A program made the translations under genes and the position numbers. Source: Streptomyces sp. MBT65 (GTDB lineage Bacteria; Actinomycetota; Actinomycetes; Streptomycetales; Streptomycetaceae). Taken from it: a DNA stretch of 34,438 nucleotides. Below are positions 8,446 to 16,497 of the stretch, in pieces; position 1 is the stretch's first letter; every line of letters starts with the position of its first letter. The stretch spans positions 1 through 34,438 of the forward strand of contig NZ_JAENRY010000053.1 in NCBI RefSeq assembly GCF_016612545.1, read 5' to 3'. Below the pieces are notes generated by a model. The model saw only the letters and a program-made list of their open reading frames with translations, was not told the origin of the DNA and made no database searches.

Positions 8446-8563
8446 GCTGTCCTGGCCGGGAGCGTGAGGTTGGAGCCGCGGACGGCCGTGCCGCCGCGCC
8501 ATGGAGGCTTTGAAGCTGGACGCTGAGCTTGACTCTGACACGAAAATAGAGGCTTCGTGGAGG

Positions 8564-8686
8564 TCAGGTCACCTCGATGGGTTCGAAGCGGATGGTCATC
8601 GGCGCGTCCCTGCGGTCGGCGGCGAACCGCTCGTTGGCCTCCCGCAGGTGCTCCCTCATCTCGTCGTACGAGTCGGTCACGGTCAC
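8564..8686 (-). CDS. Small ORF, 40 residues, coupled to the mini-ORF before it
   Basis: GTG at 8686 (alternative 8680) to TGA at 8564-8566. The product starts MTVTDSYDEMREHL and ends APMTIRFEPIEVT; the first half is charged and helix-prone. Its start overlaps the stop of the preceding 30-codon ORF (GTGTGA). I do not recognise it. Position just after the transposase relic suggests a passenger or downstream ORF of the same element. Low certainty that it is expressed. Confidence 0.35.
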   Translation of the reverse strand: MTVTDSYDEMREHLREANERFAADRRDAPMTIRFEPIEVT

Positions 8687-8775
8687 ACCGGCGCCCCCTT
8701 CTCACTGCCCCGCCGGTCGGCGCTGGTCTTCTCGAAGTACAACGACCCGCCCCGGACGGCGGATGCGGCGCTCAC
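8683..8775 (-). CDS. Small ORF, 30 residues, coupled mini-ORF
   Basis: GTG at 8775 to TGA at 8683-8685, product MSAASAVRGGSLYFEKTSAD plus ten more residues. The start overlaps the stop (8772-8774) of the frame that ends just past MITE copy B. Purines (AGGAGG) precede it but are only one base from the GTG. The sequence is not recognised and it may be a relic. It forms a chain of three GTGA-type overlaps with its neighbours. Confidence 0.3.
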   Translation of the reverse strand: MSAASAVRGGSLYFEKTSADRRGSEKGAPV

Positions 8776-9086
8776 TCCTCCTGGCCTGGCTTTAACGCTC
8801 TGCGGCGGCCCCACTTCTCCGGCTTGCGCCGGCTCCGCCCAAAGCGGACAGACCCAGTTCCGATCCGAAGCGGCCCCACGACTCGCCAGGTCCGACGTTG
8901 CACAGTGGGGCCAGGTCGGGCCGGAATCGAACGCGCTCGTGGGTCCACGGCGGGCCGATTTTGGTGGGGCCAACTGCGCTGTTAAAGCCACTGGCCGTCG
9001 TCGTCATCGTCGAGGTCGATGGCATCCGGGTCGCGCAGGGGCCGCAGCCCCTTCACCGACTGGGAGGCGGTGAAGTTGTACGCGGC
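8772..9086 (-). pseudogene. Possible C-terminal tail of the Tn3-family transposase, interrupted by MITE copy B
   Basis: A minus-strand frame reads AYNFTASQSVKGLRPLRDPD then AIDLDDDDGQ up to the MITE. With the MITE and one 6-bp repeat removed, it ends EE-stop at 8772-8774. An acidic tail following a GLRPLRDPD motif resembles the extreme C-terminus of some actinobacterial Tn3-family transposases, as I remember them. The fragment is out of frame with the N-terminal TnpA remnant it abuts, and the whole catalytic domain is missing between them. Identity is inferred. Confidence 0.35.
8787..8990 (-). mobile_element. 204-bp MITE, copy B (inverted relative to copy A)
   Basis: Reverse complement of copy A with no difference found by eye. 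It has the same 10-bp terminal repeats (TGGCTTTAAC at 8787-8796, GTTAAAGCCA at 8981-8990) and its own 6-bp target duplication CTGGCC (8781-8786 and 8991-8996), different from that of copy A. Identical sequence with independent duplications indicates two recent insertions, not duplication of a larger segment. Confidence 0.93.
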
Positions 9087-10603
9087 GCCTCGGCGCGCCG
9101 AACAGCTGCTCCAGCACACACCACGTACGCATCCCGGTCCACCGCCCCCTGCGGCAGCTCCGCGTTCGCGTACACGGTCTTGTGCCAGTGCGCCGGCACC
9201 AGCTTGTCGTCGACCTCGCGCGGCAGCAGCGGCTTCTCGCCCACCTTCCGCCGGGAGAGAGCCGGGAGCCGCTGCACACCGGTGAGGATCCGTCTGCCGG
9301 CGGGCGCCGCGTCCAGTGCCTTCGACTCACCCAGCAGCGACAGGAACGGCCTGACGGTGTTGTAGCGCAGCGCCAGCGCCCCACGCAGCGCGGTCTCCGC
9401 CGTGCCGTCGTCCTCCGGCACCAGGCTCACCACCGTGGCCGCCGCGCTGGACAGCGCGGCCCGAGGCGCGACCTCCTCCAAGGCCCGTCACAGCCCGGCC
9501 ACGTCGACATCGCAGCCGCTCGCCTCGATGAGCTCCAGCTCCTCGATGATCACCTTCGAGACCCGGGCGGTGATCCGTGCCGCCTTCTCCAACTGCGGCA
9601 GCGTGGACAGGCGCTGCTTGTCCGTGGACCGCCTCGCGGAGCTGATCAGCCGGGTGGCCATCAGGATCTCGAAAAGGTCCAGCGCGTCGTCGATCGCCTT
9701 CGCCTCCAGGTAGCGCATCACCGCGGTGAGCATCGCCGTGCGCTTGGGCTCCGGGGTTCGCTCCAGCTTCGGCGCCTTGGTGCCCAGCCCGTACCGGGCC
9801 AGCGCGGACAGCCGGTTCGGCGGAACCTGCTCCAGCCTGAGACGGCCCAGCTGGAAGGCGGCGATGTCCTCGACCCGCTGCAACGCGGCCTTCATCGCGG
9901 TGCCGGTGGTCCGCGTCGGCGGTCGGCGCATCCGCTCCAGCTCCGAATGCCGTTTGCCCTCCGGCGTCTTCAGCGTGGCGACCAGGTGGCCGGGCAGAGC
10001 CGGGTCCGCCCGCCGGGCCGCCCTGGCGACCGTGGCGTGCAGCCGCTTGTCCGCGACGCCGCGGACCTCGGCGACCTGCCGGGCCAGCACACTCACTCCC
10101 GGCAGCAGCACCCGGTTGCGGCGCAGCCAGCCCACCGCGTGATCGAACAGAGCCTTCGGCCCCTCCGCGTGCGCCGTCCACGCCCGGCCGTGCAGGAAGG
10201 CCCTGAACTTCCGGCCCTGGTCGTGGTCCTCGTACTGGTGATAGCCGTACGCGTCACGTATCTCCCACGCGTGCTCGTACGGCGTCGGCCTGCGCTCGGT
10301 ATACCGCTTGATCTGGGAGACATCCCTGATCCCCAGCTGCTCGGCCAGATGCTCGACGACCGGCCACGGCACCGCGAGGGGGTCCTCCAGGAACAGCCCG
10401 ATGTACCGCACCGTGCACATCTGGAGCGCGAAGCCGAGACGGTTGTGGTCCCCGCGCCGCTTCGCGATCAGCTTCAGGTCCTCGTCATCAAGGAAGAAGA
10501 ACCGCTCCAGCTCGGGCTTCGTCGGCTCCTCGGCGAACTTCGCATACGCCTCAGCCTGCTCATCAGTCAGAAATTCCACCGGCATGCGGCGGACCGTAGC
10601 CAT
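9053..10603 (-). pseudogene. tnpA: Tn3-family transposase (TnpA), N-terminal remnant
   Basis: From ATG 10603 (or 10585, MPVEFLTDEQ) the frame encodes the N-terminal half of a Tn3-family transposase: the DUF4158 domain (LERFFFLDDEDLKLIAKRRG, LGFALQMCTVRYIGLFLEDP) and the following helical region (PELERTPEPKRTAMLTAVMR-like, ALDLFEILMATRLIS). It is damaged in three ways. There is an in-frame TGA at 9488-9490 (sense on both sides: DVDVAGL-stop-RALEEVAPR), a frameshift near 9105-9115 (AYVVC then VLEQLFGAPR in another frame), and loss of everything after about 500 residues, including the DDE catalytic domain. Tn3 transposases are about 1,000 residues. Nonfunctional. The serine recombinase at 3921-4592 may be the matching tnpR. 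Confidence 0.85.
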
Positions 10604-10756
10604 CCCCCACCAGCGATCGGGGACCTTCCGCCGAACCCCCGCACAGCACCGATCACCTGTGCTAGAAGCCCAAGATCAAGTGCTTGGCGTTACTGGCTGT
10701 TCCGCTGGTCCCCAAGGCCGGTTCCCTGCCGCCGATGTGACCTGGTCACCACCATC

Positions 10757-12327
10757 ATGGGGAAGATCAGCGAGAACAAGCCGGCGGCCTCCTGCTCGGG
10801 CTGTTTCGCCCGGGGGCAGCTGCCCGGCCGGTTCTGCCGCGGCTGCTATACCTACGGCCAGCAACACACCGTCGGCGAGTGCGTCGGCTGCCGGCGGCAG
10901 GTTCCGGTCGATGACAAGTACGGTTACTGCCGCCTCTGCCGGGCCCAGGCGACCTGGGCGATCAAGGCCAGCGGCAAGGCTTCGGTGATCGAGCCGTACC
11001 TCCGGCAGGTGACCTGCCAGCAGCTGTTCTTCGCGAACCTCCAGCGGCCCAAGAACGGCGGGCCCCGGGTCGGCAAGGCCGGGCGGCGCGTGCTGAAGCC
11101 GCCACCGGTTCCCGAACCACACCGCGTGATCACCACGACGCAACTGACTCTGTTCACTGCCACTCGGGACTTCAGCCGGTTCGACCGGGAACTCCATGCC
11201 GACCTGGCCAACCCCTGGCTGGTCCGGGCCCGGCAGGCCGCTCGGGCGCTGGGAGAGTCCCGCGGCTGGAGCCGCTGGATCGCCAGCGACGTGAACCGAG
11301 CCCTGGTCATCGTGCTGTCCGGCTTCCGCGACGGCGAGTCGATCCGGTACTCCGAACTCTTCCCGGCCCTGCGAGTCCGGGGGCTTCCGGTCGTGCGGAC
11401 TGCCGAAGTCCTCGACCGTCTCGGCCTGTTCGCCGACGACCGGGCACCCGCTGTCGACCGGTGGCTGGAACGGAAACTCGACGGGATGCCCACGGGCATT
11501 CTCGCGCCGTCGAAGCCTGGGTTCGCACTCTCCTCGACGGTGGCCCCCGGTCTGAGCCTCGCTCCCGGCATACGGCATGGGACTACCTGGGGGAAATCCA
11601 GCCGGTGCTGCTGGAGTGGTCCAGCCGCTACGACCACCTGCGAGAGGTCACCCGGGAGGACATCATCGCGGTCCGGGACGCCGCTACCGGAAAGCAGCGC
11701 GAGAGCCGGATCGTTGCCCTGCGGTCACTGTTCCGGCACGCGAAGAAGAACGGCCAGATCTTCCGCAATCCCACGATCCGCATCCGTGTCCCTCGGCAGA
11801 CCGGCGGCGTCCTCCAAGCCCTCGTCCAGGCGGACATCGACGAGGCCATTGCCGCAGCCAGCACCCCGGACGTCCGGCTCATCGTCGCCCTGGCCGCCGT
11901 TCACGCGGCACGGCCGAAGATGATCCGCACCATGCAGTTGGAGGACGTCGACCTGGGCAACCGGCGCATCACCGTCGGCGGCCACGTCCGCCCGCTCGAC
12001 GACCTCACCCGCCGTGCTGTCCTGGACTGGCTCGGTCACCGACACAGCCGCTGGCCGAACACGGCCAACCCCCACCTGCTGATCACCCAGAAGACCGCCG
12101 TCGAACTCGGCCCGGCTGGCAAGCTCTGGACCACCCGGGCCACCCGCAACCTCACCGCCACCCTGGAACGGCTCCGCGTTGACCGCCAGCTCGAAGAGGC
12201 CCTCACCCACGGCGCCGACCCCCTCCACCTAGCACTCGTCTTCGGCATCGACGAGAAGACCGCCATCCGCTACGCGGACTCAGCGCGAGCGCTTCTGGGC
12301 GAATCTGTCGAGCAGGCATCGCAGTAA
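10757..12327 (+). pseudogene. Zinc-ribbon site-specific integrase (tyrosine recombinase type), frameshifted
   Basis: The first frame (10757 to about 11510) begins MGKISENKPAASCSGC and carries paired CxxC motifs (CSGC, CRGC, CVGC, CRLC) of two zinc ribbons, then helical core-binding sequence (FSRFDRELHADLANPWLVRA, GWSRWIASDVNRALVIVLSG). The second frame (from about 11510 to 12327) continues with AVEAWVRTLLDGGPRS, YDHLREVTREDI and the recombinase catalytic part: HAARPKMIRTMQLEDVDLG, WTTRATRNLTATLERLR, and a terminal ALVFGIDEKTAIRYADSARALL with a candidate nucleophile Tyr. The frames join cleanly if one base was lost near 11500-11520. No slippery heptamer is apparent, so this is more likely mutation or sequencing error than programmed frameshifting. 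The full length would be about 523 residues. It probably excised or inserted a mobile element. Confidence 0.75.
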
Positions 12328-12370
12328 AACCCGCTCGACCTGCTCAACCCCATGACGAGATCATGGCCCC

Positions 12371-12880
12371 ATGCCGTCGACCGAATCAGCCGCCCGCGAG
12401 CTTCAGGACCGCGCCGTTCTCTGGAGCATGGGCGAGATCCGCGCAACCGACGTCGTCACTGCTGCCTGTGATGCACTCGTTGCCGGCCTCGACAGTCCTG
12501 CCCTACGGATCCCGGCCGCGTGCACGCGCGCGGAGGCGGACTACGACGTCCCCGACCTCCTTCCCCCGGCACTCGACGAACTGGGCCTCACCTTCCACCC
12601 AGCGGGGAGCGTTGCCGGACAGGAAGCCGCGGCGCGAGCACTTGCCGCCCGGATGCTGGCCGGCGAACTGACGCCACGCGAGCTGGCCTTCAGGATCCAT
12701 CAGCTCTTCGGGCATGAGCTGCCTCTGGTCGAACGACTCGCCAACCTGGACGACGACTACGACGTCCTCGAATACGGCGACAGAACACAGGCGCAGGTCG
12801 ACGCCGATGTCACGTCCGAAGCTCTTCGGCTTGCACGGCATCCCCGTGTTCCAACCGAACCCACGGGTCCACCGGCCTGA
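12371..12880 (+). CDS. Hypothetical protein, 169 residues
   Basis: ATG 12371 begins MPSTESAARELQDRAVLWSM. The protein is acidic and mostly helical, with no signal peptide or membrane segment. It ends in a charged region (LVERLANLDDDYDVLEYGDR, then TQAQVDADVTSEALRLARHP). I do not recognise a domain. It starts 43 bp after the integrase stop on the same strand, so it may be a companion gene of the integrase element. A strong hairpin overlaps its stop. Coding is supported by length, codon use and a start typical for the neighbourhood. Confidence 0.65.
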   Translation: MPSTESAARELQDRAVLWSMGEIRATDVVTAACDALVAGLDSPALRIPAACTRAEADYDVPDLLPPALDELGLTFHPAGSVAGQEAAARALAARMLAGELTPRELAFRIHQLFGHELPLVERLANLDDDYDVLEYGDRTQAQVDADVTSEALRLARHPRVPTEPTGPPA

Positions 12881-12900
12881 AGCAGATCGGTGGACCCGTG
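12862..12900. terminator. 13-bp-arm hairpin, probable bidirectional terminator
   Basis: CACGGGTCCACCG (12862-12874) and CGGTGGACCCGTG (12888-12900) are a perfect dyad with a 13-base loop, between the rightward gene ending at 12880 and the leftward gene ending at 13035. It overlaps the last codons of the former. Confidence 0.65.
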
Positions 12901-13034
12901 AGTTCAGGCTGAAGGACCTTCGGTTTCCTTGAACCCACGGGACTCACGGCCCTGTTCTCCCGAGGCCGCCGCGAAGCGGCAAGTTGCTCTACGCGATCAT
13001 GCTCAATTCGGCCTGTACCGGATTCCTCGTGTCG

Positions 13035-14540
13035 TCAGTCACGCGGCTGACTTTGTGTACCAGAGCTACCAGCCTGGACATGTGACAGGGCGATACGACG
13101 GCGCGCGAGATCGACGTCGATGATCTTGACAGTGAGGGCGTCGCCGACCTCGGCGACGTCTCTGGACGATTCATCCAGCTCGCTGGTGTGCACGAGCCCC
13201 TGGAAGCCGTCCTCTCGGTCCTCGATGCGGACGAAGACGCCGAACGGCACGATCTTGGTGACCGGCCCGATGACCACCTCGCCGATCCTCTGCGCTACCT
13301 GCGGCCAGGGGTCTTCCTGCACTGCTCGGAGCGACAGCGGTACCCGTTCCCAGACCATGTCGACGTCGAGGACCTCGGCTGTGACCTCCTGGCCGACGTT
13401 GACGACGTCGGACGGGTGGTTGAAGGGACGCCAGGACAACTCCGGGATGTTGATCATCGCGGTGAAGCCTCCGATGTCCACAAAGGTGACGCCGAAGCTG
13501 GCGATGGACGTCACCGTGCCGGTGACGAGCTGGCCGCGCCTCAGGGTCTTCAGGAATGCCCAGTCCCGGTCGCTGGGTGTCGGCTCGGTCTGCCAGCGAG
13601 CGCGCAGGACACCGTCGCTGTCGGGCAGCACAGCTGTGAACAGCGGGAGATCTTCACCGGCATACATGGATACGACGCCAGCAGCACGCGCGGTGGCGAG
13701 CTGGGAGGTCACTGCCTCGAACTGGGTCTCGTCCACGACCGTGCTCGTGATCTGCCCGTCCTCGTCCTCCCAGACGATCTCCACGAGGCCTTCATGGGGC
13801 AGAGCGGCCACGGCCGTGTCGACGTCGGTGAGAAGGTCCGGCCAGACCGCTAACTGGGAGCGTGGGGCCAGCTTGGAGCGCACGGTCTCGATGGTGTCGC
13901 GCGTCAGGCGGTGCCACTGGGAGGCGTTGACGGCGAAGACCTCCTCTAGGAACACCGCGCGGTGGGCACTGACGGTCCAGTGCAGGCGGGCCCAGAAGTC
14001 GGCGTCGGCCGGGCGCTGCACGTACGCCGGGTCGTCGGGGGCGAAGTCGTACGGTGAGGCGTCCACGCGTTCCGGGAACAGGCCGAGCGTGCGGGTACGG
14101 GCCAGTGCGGGTTCGCAGGGCAGCTTGCTGCCGATGTAGAGGTACTGGTCCCAGCCGACGTGCACGGCGAACGCTCCCCCCGCCTCCAGGCGACACCAGG
14201 CACCGTTGTCGCGAAGCATGGCCCGGACGAGCTCCAGGCCGACGCCGATCGGCACCAGAGCGCCGTCGTGGAATCCGGCCGGCCCGGCCGGGAACAGGCC
14301 GGTCAAGCCGTAGCCGTCGACCTGTGGCTCCAGGCCGAAGTGGACGAAGCCTCCGATCTGTGGCTCGCGGATCTCCAGCCGATCGATGCCTGCCGCCTCC
14401 GCGAAGGCGGCGATTGCCGCCAGATAAGCCTCCTCAACCGGCCCGTGGTCACTGACCGTGTCCTCGGCACCAGTGTAGTGACCGCGCTCGTCCCGGTCGG
14501 CGGGGTCGTACTTGGTGATCCGATAGACGAACGGCGGCAC
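13035..14540 (-). CDS. Protein with unnamed N-terminal domain and two S1 RNA-binding domains
   Basis: A 501-residue protein. Residues 1-315 form a domain that I do not recognise (VPPFVYRITKYDPADRDERG..., FAEAAGIDRLEIREP, GAWCRLEAGGAFAVHVGWDQYLYIGS). The same domain makes up the whole of the paralogue at 18030-18980. The C-terminal third has two S1 OB-folds: RRGQLVTGTVTSIASFGVTFVDIGGFTAMINIPELS and IGEVVIGPVTKIVPFGVFVR...GLVHTSELDE. S1 domains bind single-stranded RNA and often ribosomes, so a role in RNA or translation is likely. GTG 14540 was chosen because GGGAG precedes it and the paralogue starts at the same point. It is divergent from the DGHH gene, with the repeat array between. Confidence 0.8.
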   Translation of the reverse strand: MPPFVYRITKYDPADRDERGHYTGAEDTVSDHGPVEEAYLAAIAAFAEAAGIDRLEIREPQIGGFVHFGLEPQVDGYGLTGLFPAGPAGFHDGALVPIGVGLELVRAMLRDNGAWCRLEAGGAFAVHVGWDQYLYIGSKLPCEPALARTRTLGLFPERVDASPYDFAPDDPAYVQRPADADFWARLHWTVSAHRAVFLEEVFAVNASQWHRLTRDTIETVRSKLAPRSQLAVWPDLLTDVDTAVAALPHEGLVEIVWEDEDGQITSTVVDETQFEAVTSQLATARAAGVVSMYAGEDLPLFTAVLPDSDGVLRARWQTEPTPSDRDWAFLKTLRRGQLVTGTVTSIASFGVTFVDIGGFTAMINIPELSWRPFNHPSDVVNVGQEVTAEVLDVDMVWERVPLSLRAVQEDPWPQVAQRIGEVVIGPVTKIVPFGVFVRIEDREDGFQGLVHTSELDESSRDVAEVGDALTVKIIDVDLARRRIALSHVQAGSSGTQSQPRD

Positions 14541-14677
14541 GCTGCTCCCTGGGTGGGCTGAAGTGGATCCCAGCGTAGGTTCCGCTGCCCAGTCCGAGGT
14601 CAGGATTTCGGAGAGCAGCCCAGGTCACCTCCGCTGAGCGCCCTCTGCTCGCCAAGTGGAATGCACACCCACGACAG

Positions 14678-14695
14678 GTCCAGTGCTCACTGGAC
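14678..14695. repeat. 18-bp palindrome GTCCAGTG-CT-CACTGGAC
   Basis: Perfect 8-bp arms with a 2-base centre, between the S1-protein gene and the repeat array. It could be an operator or small hairpin; nothing similar was seen elsewhere in the window. Confidence 0.6.
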
Positions 14696-14704
14696 ACGTC
14701 CGGT

Positions 14705-14733
14705 GCACAGTCACATCCATGATGTGACGGAGC
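14705..14733. promoter_or_regulatory. Extended GTCACA/TGTGAC palindrome, copy 1
   Basis: GTCACATC (14710-14717), CAT, GATGTGAC (14721-14728), extended outward to GCAC-A on the left and G-GAGC on the right. It abuts the first 22-bp array unit. Related to copies at 14925-14948 and 17934-17960. Confidence 0.6.
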
Positions 14734-14929
14734 ACCGTAGTTCGCGAGTGATCGTTTAGAACTGGCTGGTCAGCGCCATGGTGGTGCACCGCAGTTCGCG
14801 AAGGCGGAGCATCGCATCTTGCGAGTGCCGCCAATCGAACGGCCCTTAGGGGCGGGAAAATCCCAGATCAGACGGGCCTTCCCCGCTGCTCGCAAACAAC
14901 CGTGCACCACTCGCAAACTACGGTGCTCC
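14729..14929. repeat. Array of five 22-bp units, three direct and two inverted
   Basis: Units on the plus strand: 14729-14750 (GGAGCACCGTAGTTCGCGAG...), 14783-14804 (GGTGCACCGCAGTTCGCGAA...) and 14806-14827 (GGAGCATCGCATCTTGCGAG...). On the minus strand: 14908-14929 (GGAGCACCGTAGTTTGCGAG...) and 14888-14908 (GGTGCACGGTTGTTTGCGAG). Approximate consensus GGWGCAYSGYAKYTYGCGAR. The outer units are flanked by GTCACA palindromes, so 14710-14943 is a long imperfect inverted repeat. It fills the divergent intergenic region between 14540 and 15027. Possible roles are regulator or recombinase binding sites, iterons, or a small non-autonomous element. Confidence 0.75.
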
Positions 14930-14948
14930 GTCACAACTGTGACTGAGC
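14925..14948. promoter_or_regulatory. Extended GTCACA/TGTGAC palindrome, copy 2
   Basis: GCTC-C-GTCACA-AC-TGTGAC-T-GAGC. It overlaps the end of the last array unit and lies about 80 bp upstream of the DGHH-protein start. Confidence 0.6.
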
Positions 14949-15026
14949 GTCGTAGTGGGCCCGTCCGGCCAGATACACGCTCAGTACTCGGTGGAGCCCG
15001 TTAACGGTGTCCCGTACGGTCGACCC

Positions 15027-15860
15027 GTGATGATCAAAACGGGCGACCCCCGCAGTCTCGGCATTCCAGCCTCCGAGGCACGGTTGACCTTCGATACGGA
15101 ACTGCAGGAGCTCGGCGGCGGACCGCGGCGCCGCTTGCTCATGGTCGACGACGAGCCTGCCTTCGAGCTCAGCTTCTACTGCGGCACGTGCCCGCTCCTG
15201 TTCCGCCGGCTGGAGACCGCGCGGGAGAAGTTGTCCCTGGAGAGCATGCAGGAACGGCTCACCGGAACGCTGGACGATCCGGACGACGGCGGCGTGATCG
15301 ATGCGTTCGGCACGTTGTTGCCGAAGGGCGAGTACCTTCCGCTGCTCTTGGAGGTGGAACCCCGGCTGGTCATTCCCGGCAGAGAGGGCGACTACTTCAG
15401 CGGAGAACAGGTCACTACGTGGGGGATCGATCAGTTCTGGGGCCTTCCGGAGTACCCGCACACCCCGTACTACCGGACCTTCGAGACCGCGGTCGACGCG
15501 GACGCCCACCTCTACGAGTTCGTCGTGCCCATGGTTCCCCCGACGTGGAATGAGCGGGAGCGTGTCGAGGAATACGTCGCACTCATGGAGCAGGGAATGG
15601 TCCCCACGGCGGTGGCGATCTCCACCCTGGACGTGTGCCAGCCCGCCATCGACCGAGGAGACGACTACTTCGTGCACTGGGGCTTGACCCACTTCCTCCT
15701 CGACGGACACCACAAACTGGAGGCCGCCGCCACCGCCGGTCGGCCGGTGCGGCTCCTCTCGCTGCTGACCTTGGGCGAAAGCCTGTCCGGAGCGGAAGAC
15801 ACCGCCCGGCTGCCTGCCTTGCGCACACAATCCCGCACGGCCCGCCGGATCGGGCGGTAG
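15027..15860 (+). CDS. ParB-like DGHH-motif hypothetical protein
   Basis: The frame is open from a GTG at 14955, but 15027 (GTG) or 15030 (ATG, MIKTGDPRSLGIPASEARL) is the more natural start, giving about 277 residues. A Cys pair occurs in FYCGTCPLLFRRLE (about residues 52-65). The C-terminal HWGLTHFLLDGHHKLEAAATAGRPVRLLSLL holds a DGHHKLEAA motif of the kind found in ParB/sulfiredoxin-like domains and relatives, where it contributes to nucleotide binding. No partner DNA-binding helix-turn-helix is apparent. The function is not established. It is divergent from the S1-domain gene across the repeat array. Confidence 0.6.
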   Translation: MMIKTGDPRSLGIPASEARLTFDTELQELGGGPRRRLLMVDDEPAFELSFYCGTCPLLFRRLETAREKLSLESMQERLTGTLDDPDDGGVIDAFGTLLPKGEYLPLLLEVEPRLVIPGREGDYFSGEQVTTWGIDQFWGLPEYPHTPYYRTFETAVDADAHLYEFVVPMVPPTWNERERVEEYVALMEQGMVPTAVAISTLDVCQPAIDRGDDYFVHWGLTHFLLDGHHKLEAAATAGRPVRLLSLLTLGESLSGAEDTARLPALRTQSRTARRIGR

Positions 15861-15924
15861 ACGGTCGGTACGTTACTCCGGCCAACTACAACACTCAGTG
15901 GCCAACCGGTTGCTCAGCTGCGAG

Positions 15925-16377
15925 TCAGTGGAACCAGACGACAAGGCGTACGTTCTCGGCCCCGTGGACCTCGCTGAGGATGCGCATGACGCTCCAGACC
16001 CGGCCCCAGTCGGTGTCGATCCCTGCGGCTGAGGCGCGGGTTCGTGTGCCTGAGGCGTCGGTCTCCTGCCAGTCCGTGGTGTCCAGCTCGGCCCAGGTCA
16101 GCCAGGTTGTCCCGTGCACATCGTGGGGGCCGCCGTAGCCGGCGAACTCAGCTCGCAGCCCGTCAGAGGCGTCGTCCGGGAAGCCGCGATCCTCCGACAA
16201 GGGACGGAAGCCGAAGGAGTTTCGGACTCCGAAGAGGCAGGCCAGGGCGTCGTAGGCATTGCCCCTGTTGAGGAGGAAGAGATCGATGCCGATTTCCCAT
16301 ACGGAGTCCTCGTCGTCAGGGCCCCATAGGCGGGCACCCGGCCGGCATTCGATCATTCCGCTGACATCGGTCGACAT
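15925..16377 (-). CDS. Hypothetical protein, 150 residues
   Basis: ATG 16377 (MSTDVSGMIECRPGARLWG) was chosen over the upstream start at 16419 because AGGATC lies before it. Acidic and soluble, with Trp-rich segments (VWEIGIDLFLLNRGNAYDAL, TWLTWAELDTTDWQETD, WGRVWSVMRILSEVHGAENV). It resembles small actinobacterial proteins without known function; single-domain immunity proteins can look like this, but that is only a guess. It is 120 bp downstream of the Fic gene on the same strand, so it may be cotranscribed. Confidence 0.6.
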   Translation of the reverse strand: MSTDVSGMIECRPGARLWGPDDEDSVWEIGIDLFLLNRGNAYDALACLFGVRNSFGFRPLSEDRGFPDDASDGLRAEFAGYGGPHDVHGTTWLTWAELDTTDWQETDASGTRTRASAAGIDTDWGRVWSVMRILSEVHGAENVRLVVWFH

Positions 16378-16497
16378 AGAGAGATCCTGCCTGCGCAGGC
16401 CGGGAGCCGGCATCTCCATTTCGCTACGCGCGTGCTTACGTGGTCCGGCCGAGTCTCTGGCTCATCCGGATCCGTGAGCGTTCACCGACTCGAGTGC

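Noticed and set aside
8533..8560. Tn3-type terminal inverted repeat (contains GACACGAAAATAGAGGC)
   Set aside because: It resembles Tn3 ends in having ACGAAAA, but no second copy was found at the other side, so it cannot be called.
1945..8990. The two inverted MITE copies as ends of one composite transposon
   Set aside because: Each copy has its own complete target duplication, so they inserted independently.
11495..11525. Programmed frameshift in the integrase
   Set aside because: No slippery heptamer or clear downstream structure is visible; a one-base loss explains it more simply.
9182..11923. Very long rightward open frame
   Set aside because: Up to about 10.7 kb it is the complement of the tnpA remnant with shadow-type composition; only the part from 10757 is real (integrase).
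14729..14929. The 22-bp array as a CRISPR array
   Set aside because: Units differ in sequence, are in both orientations and have irregular gaps from 1 to over 30 bp; no cas genes are present.
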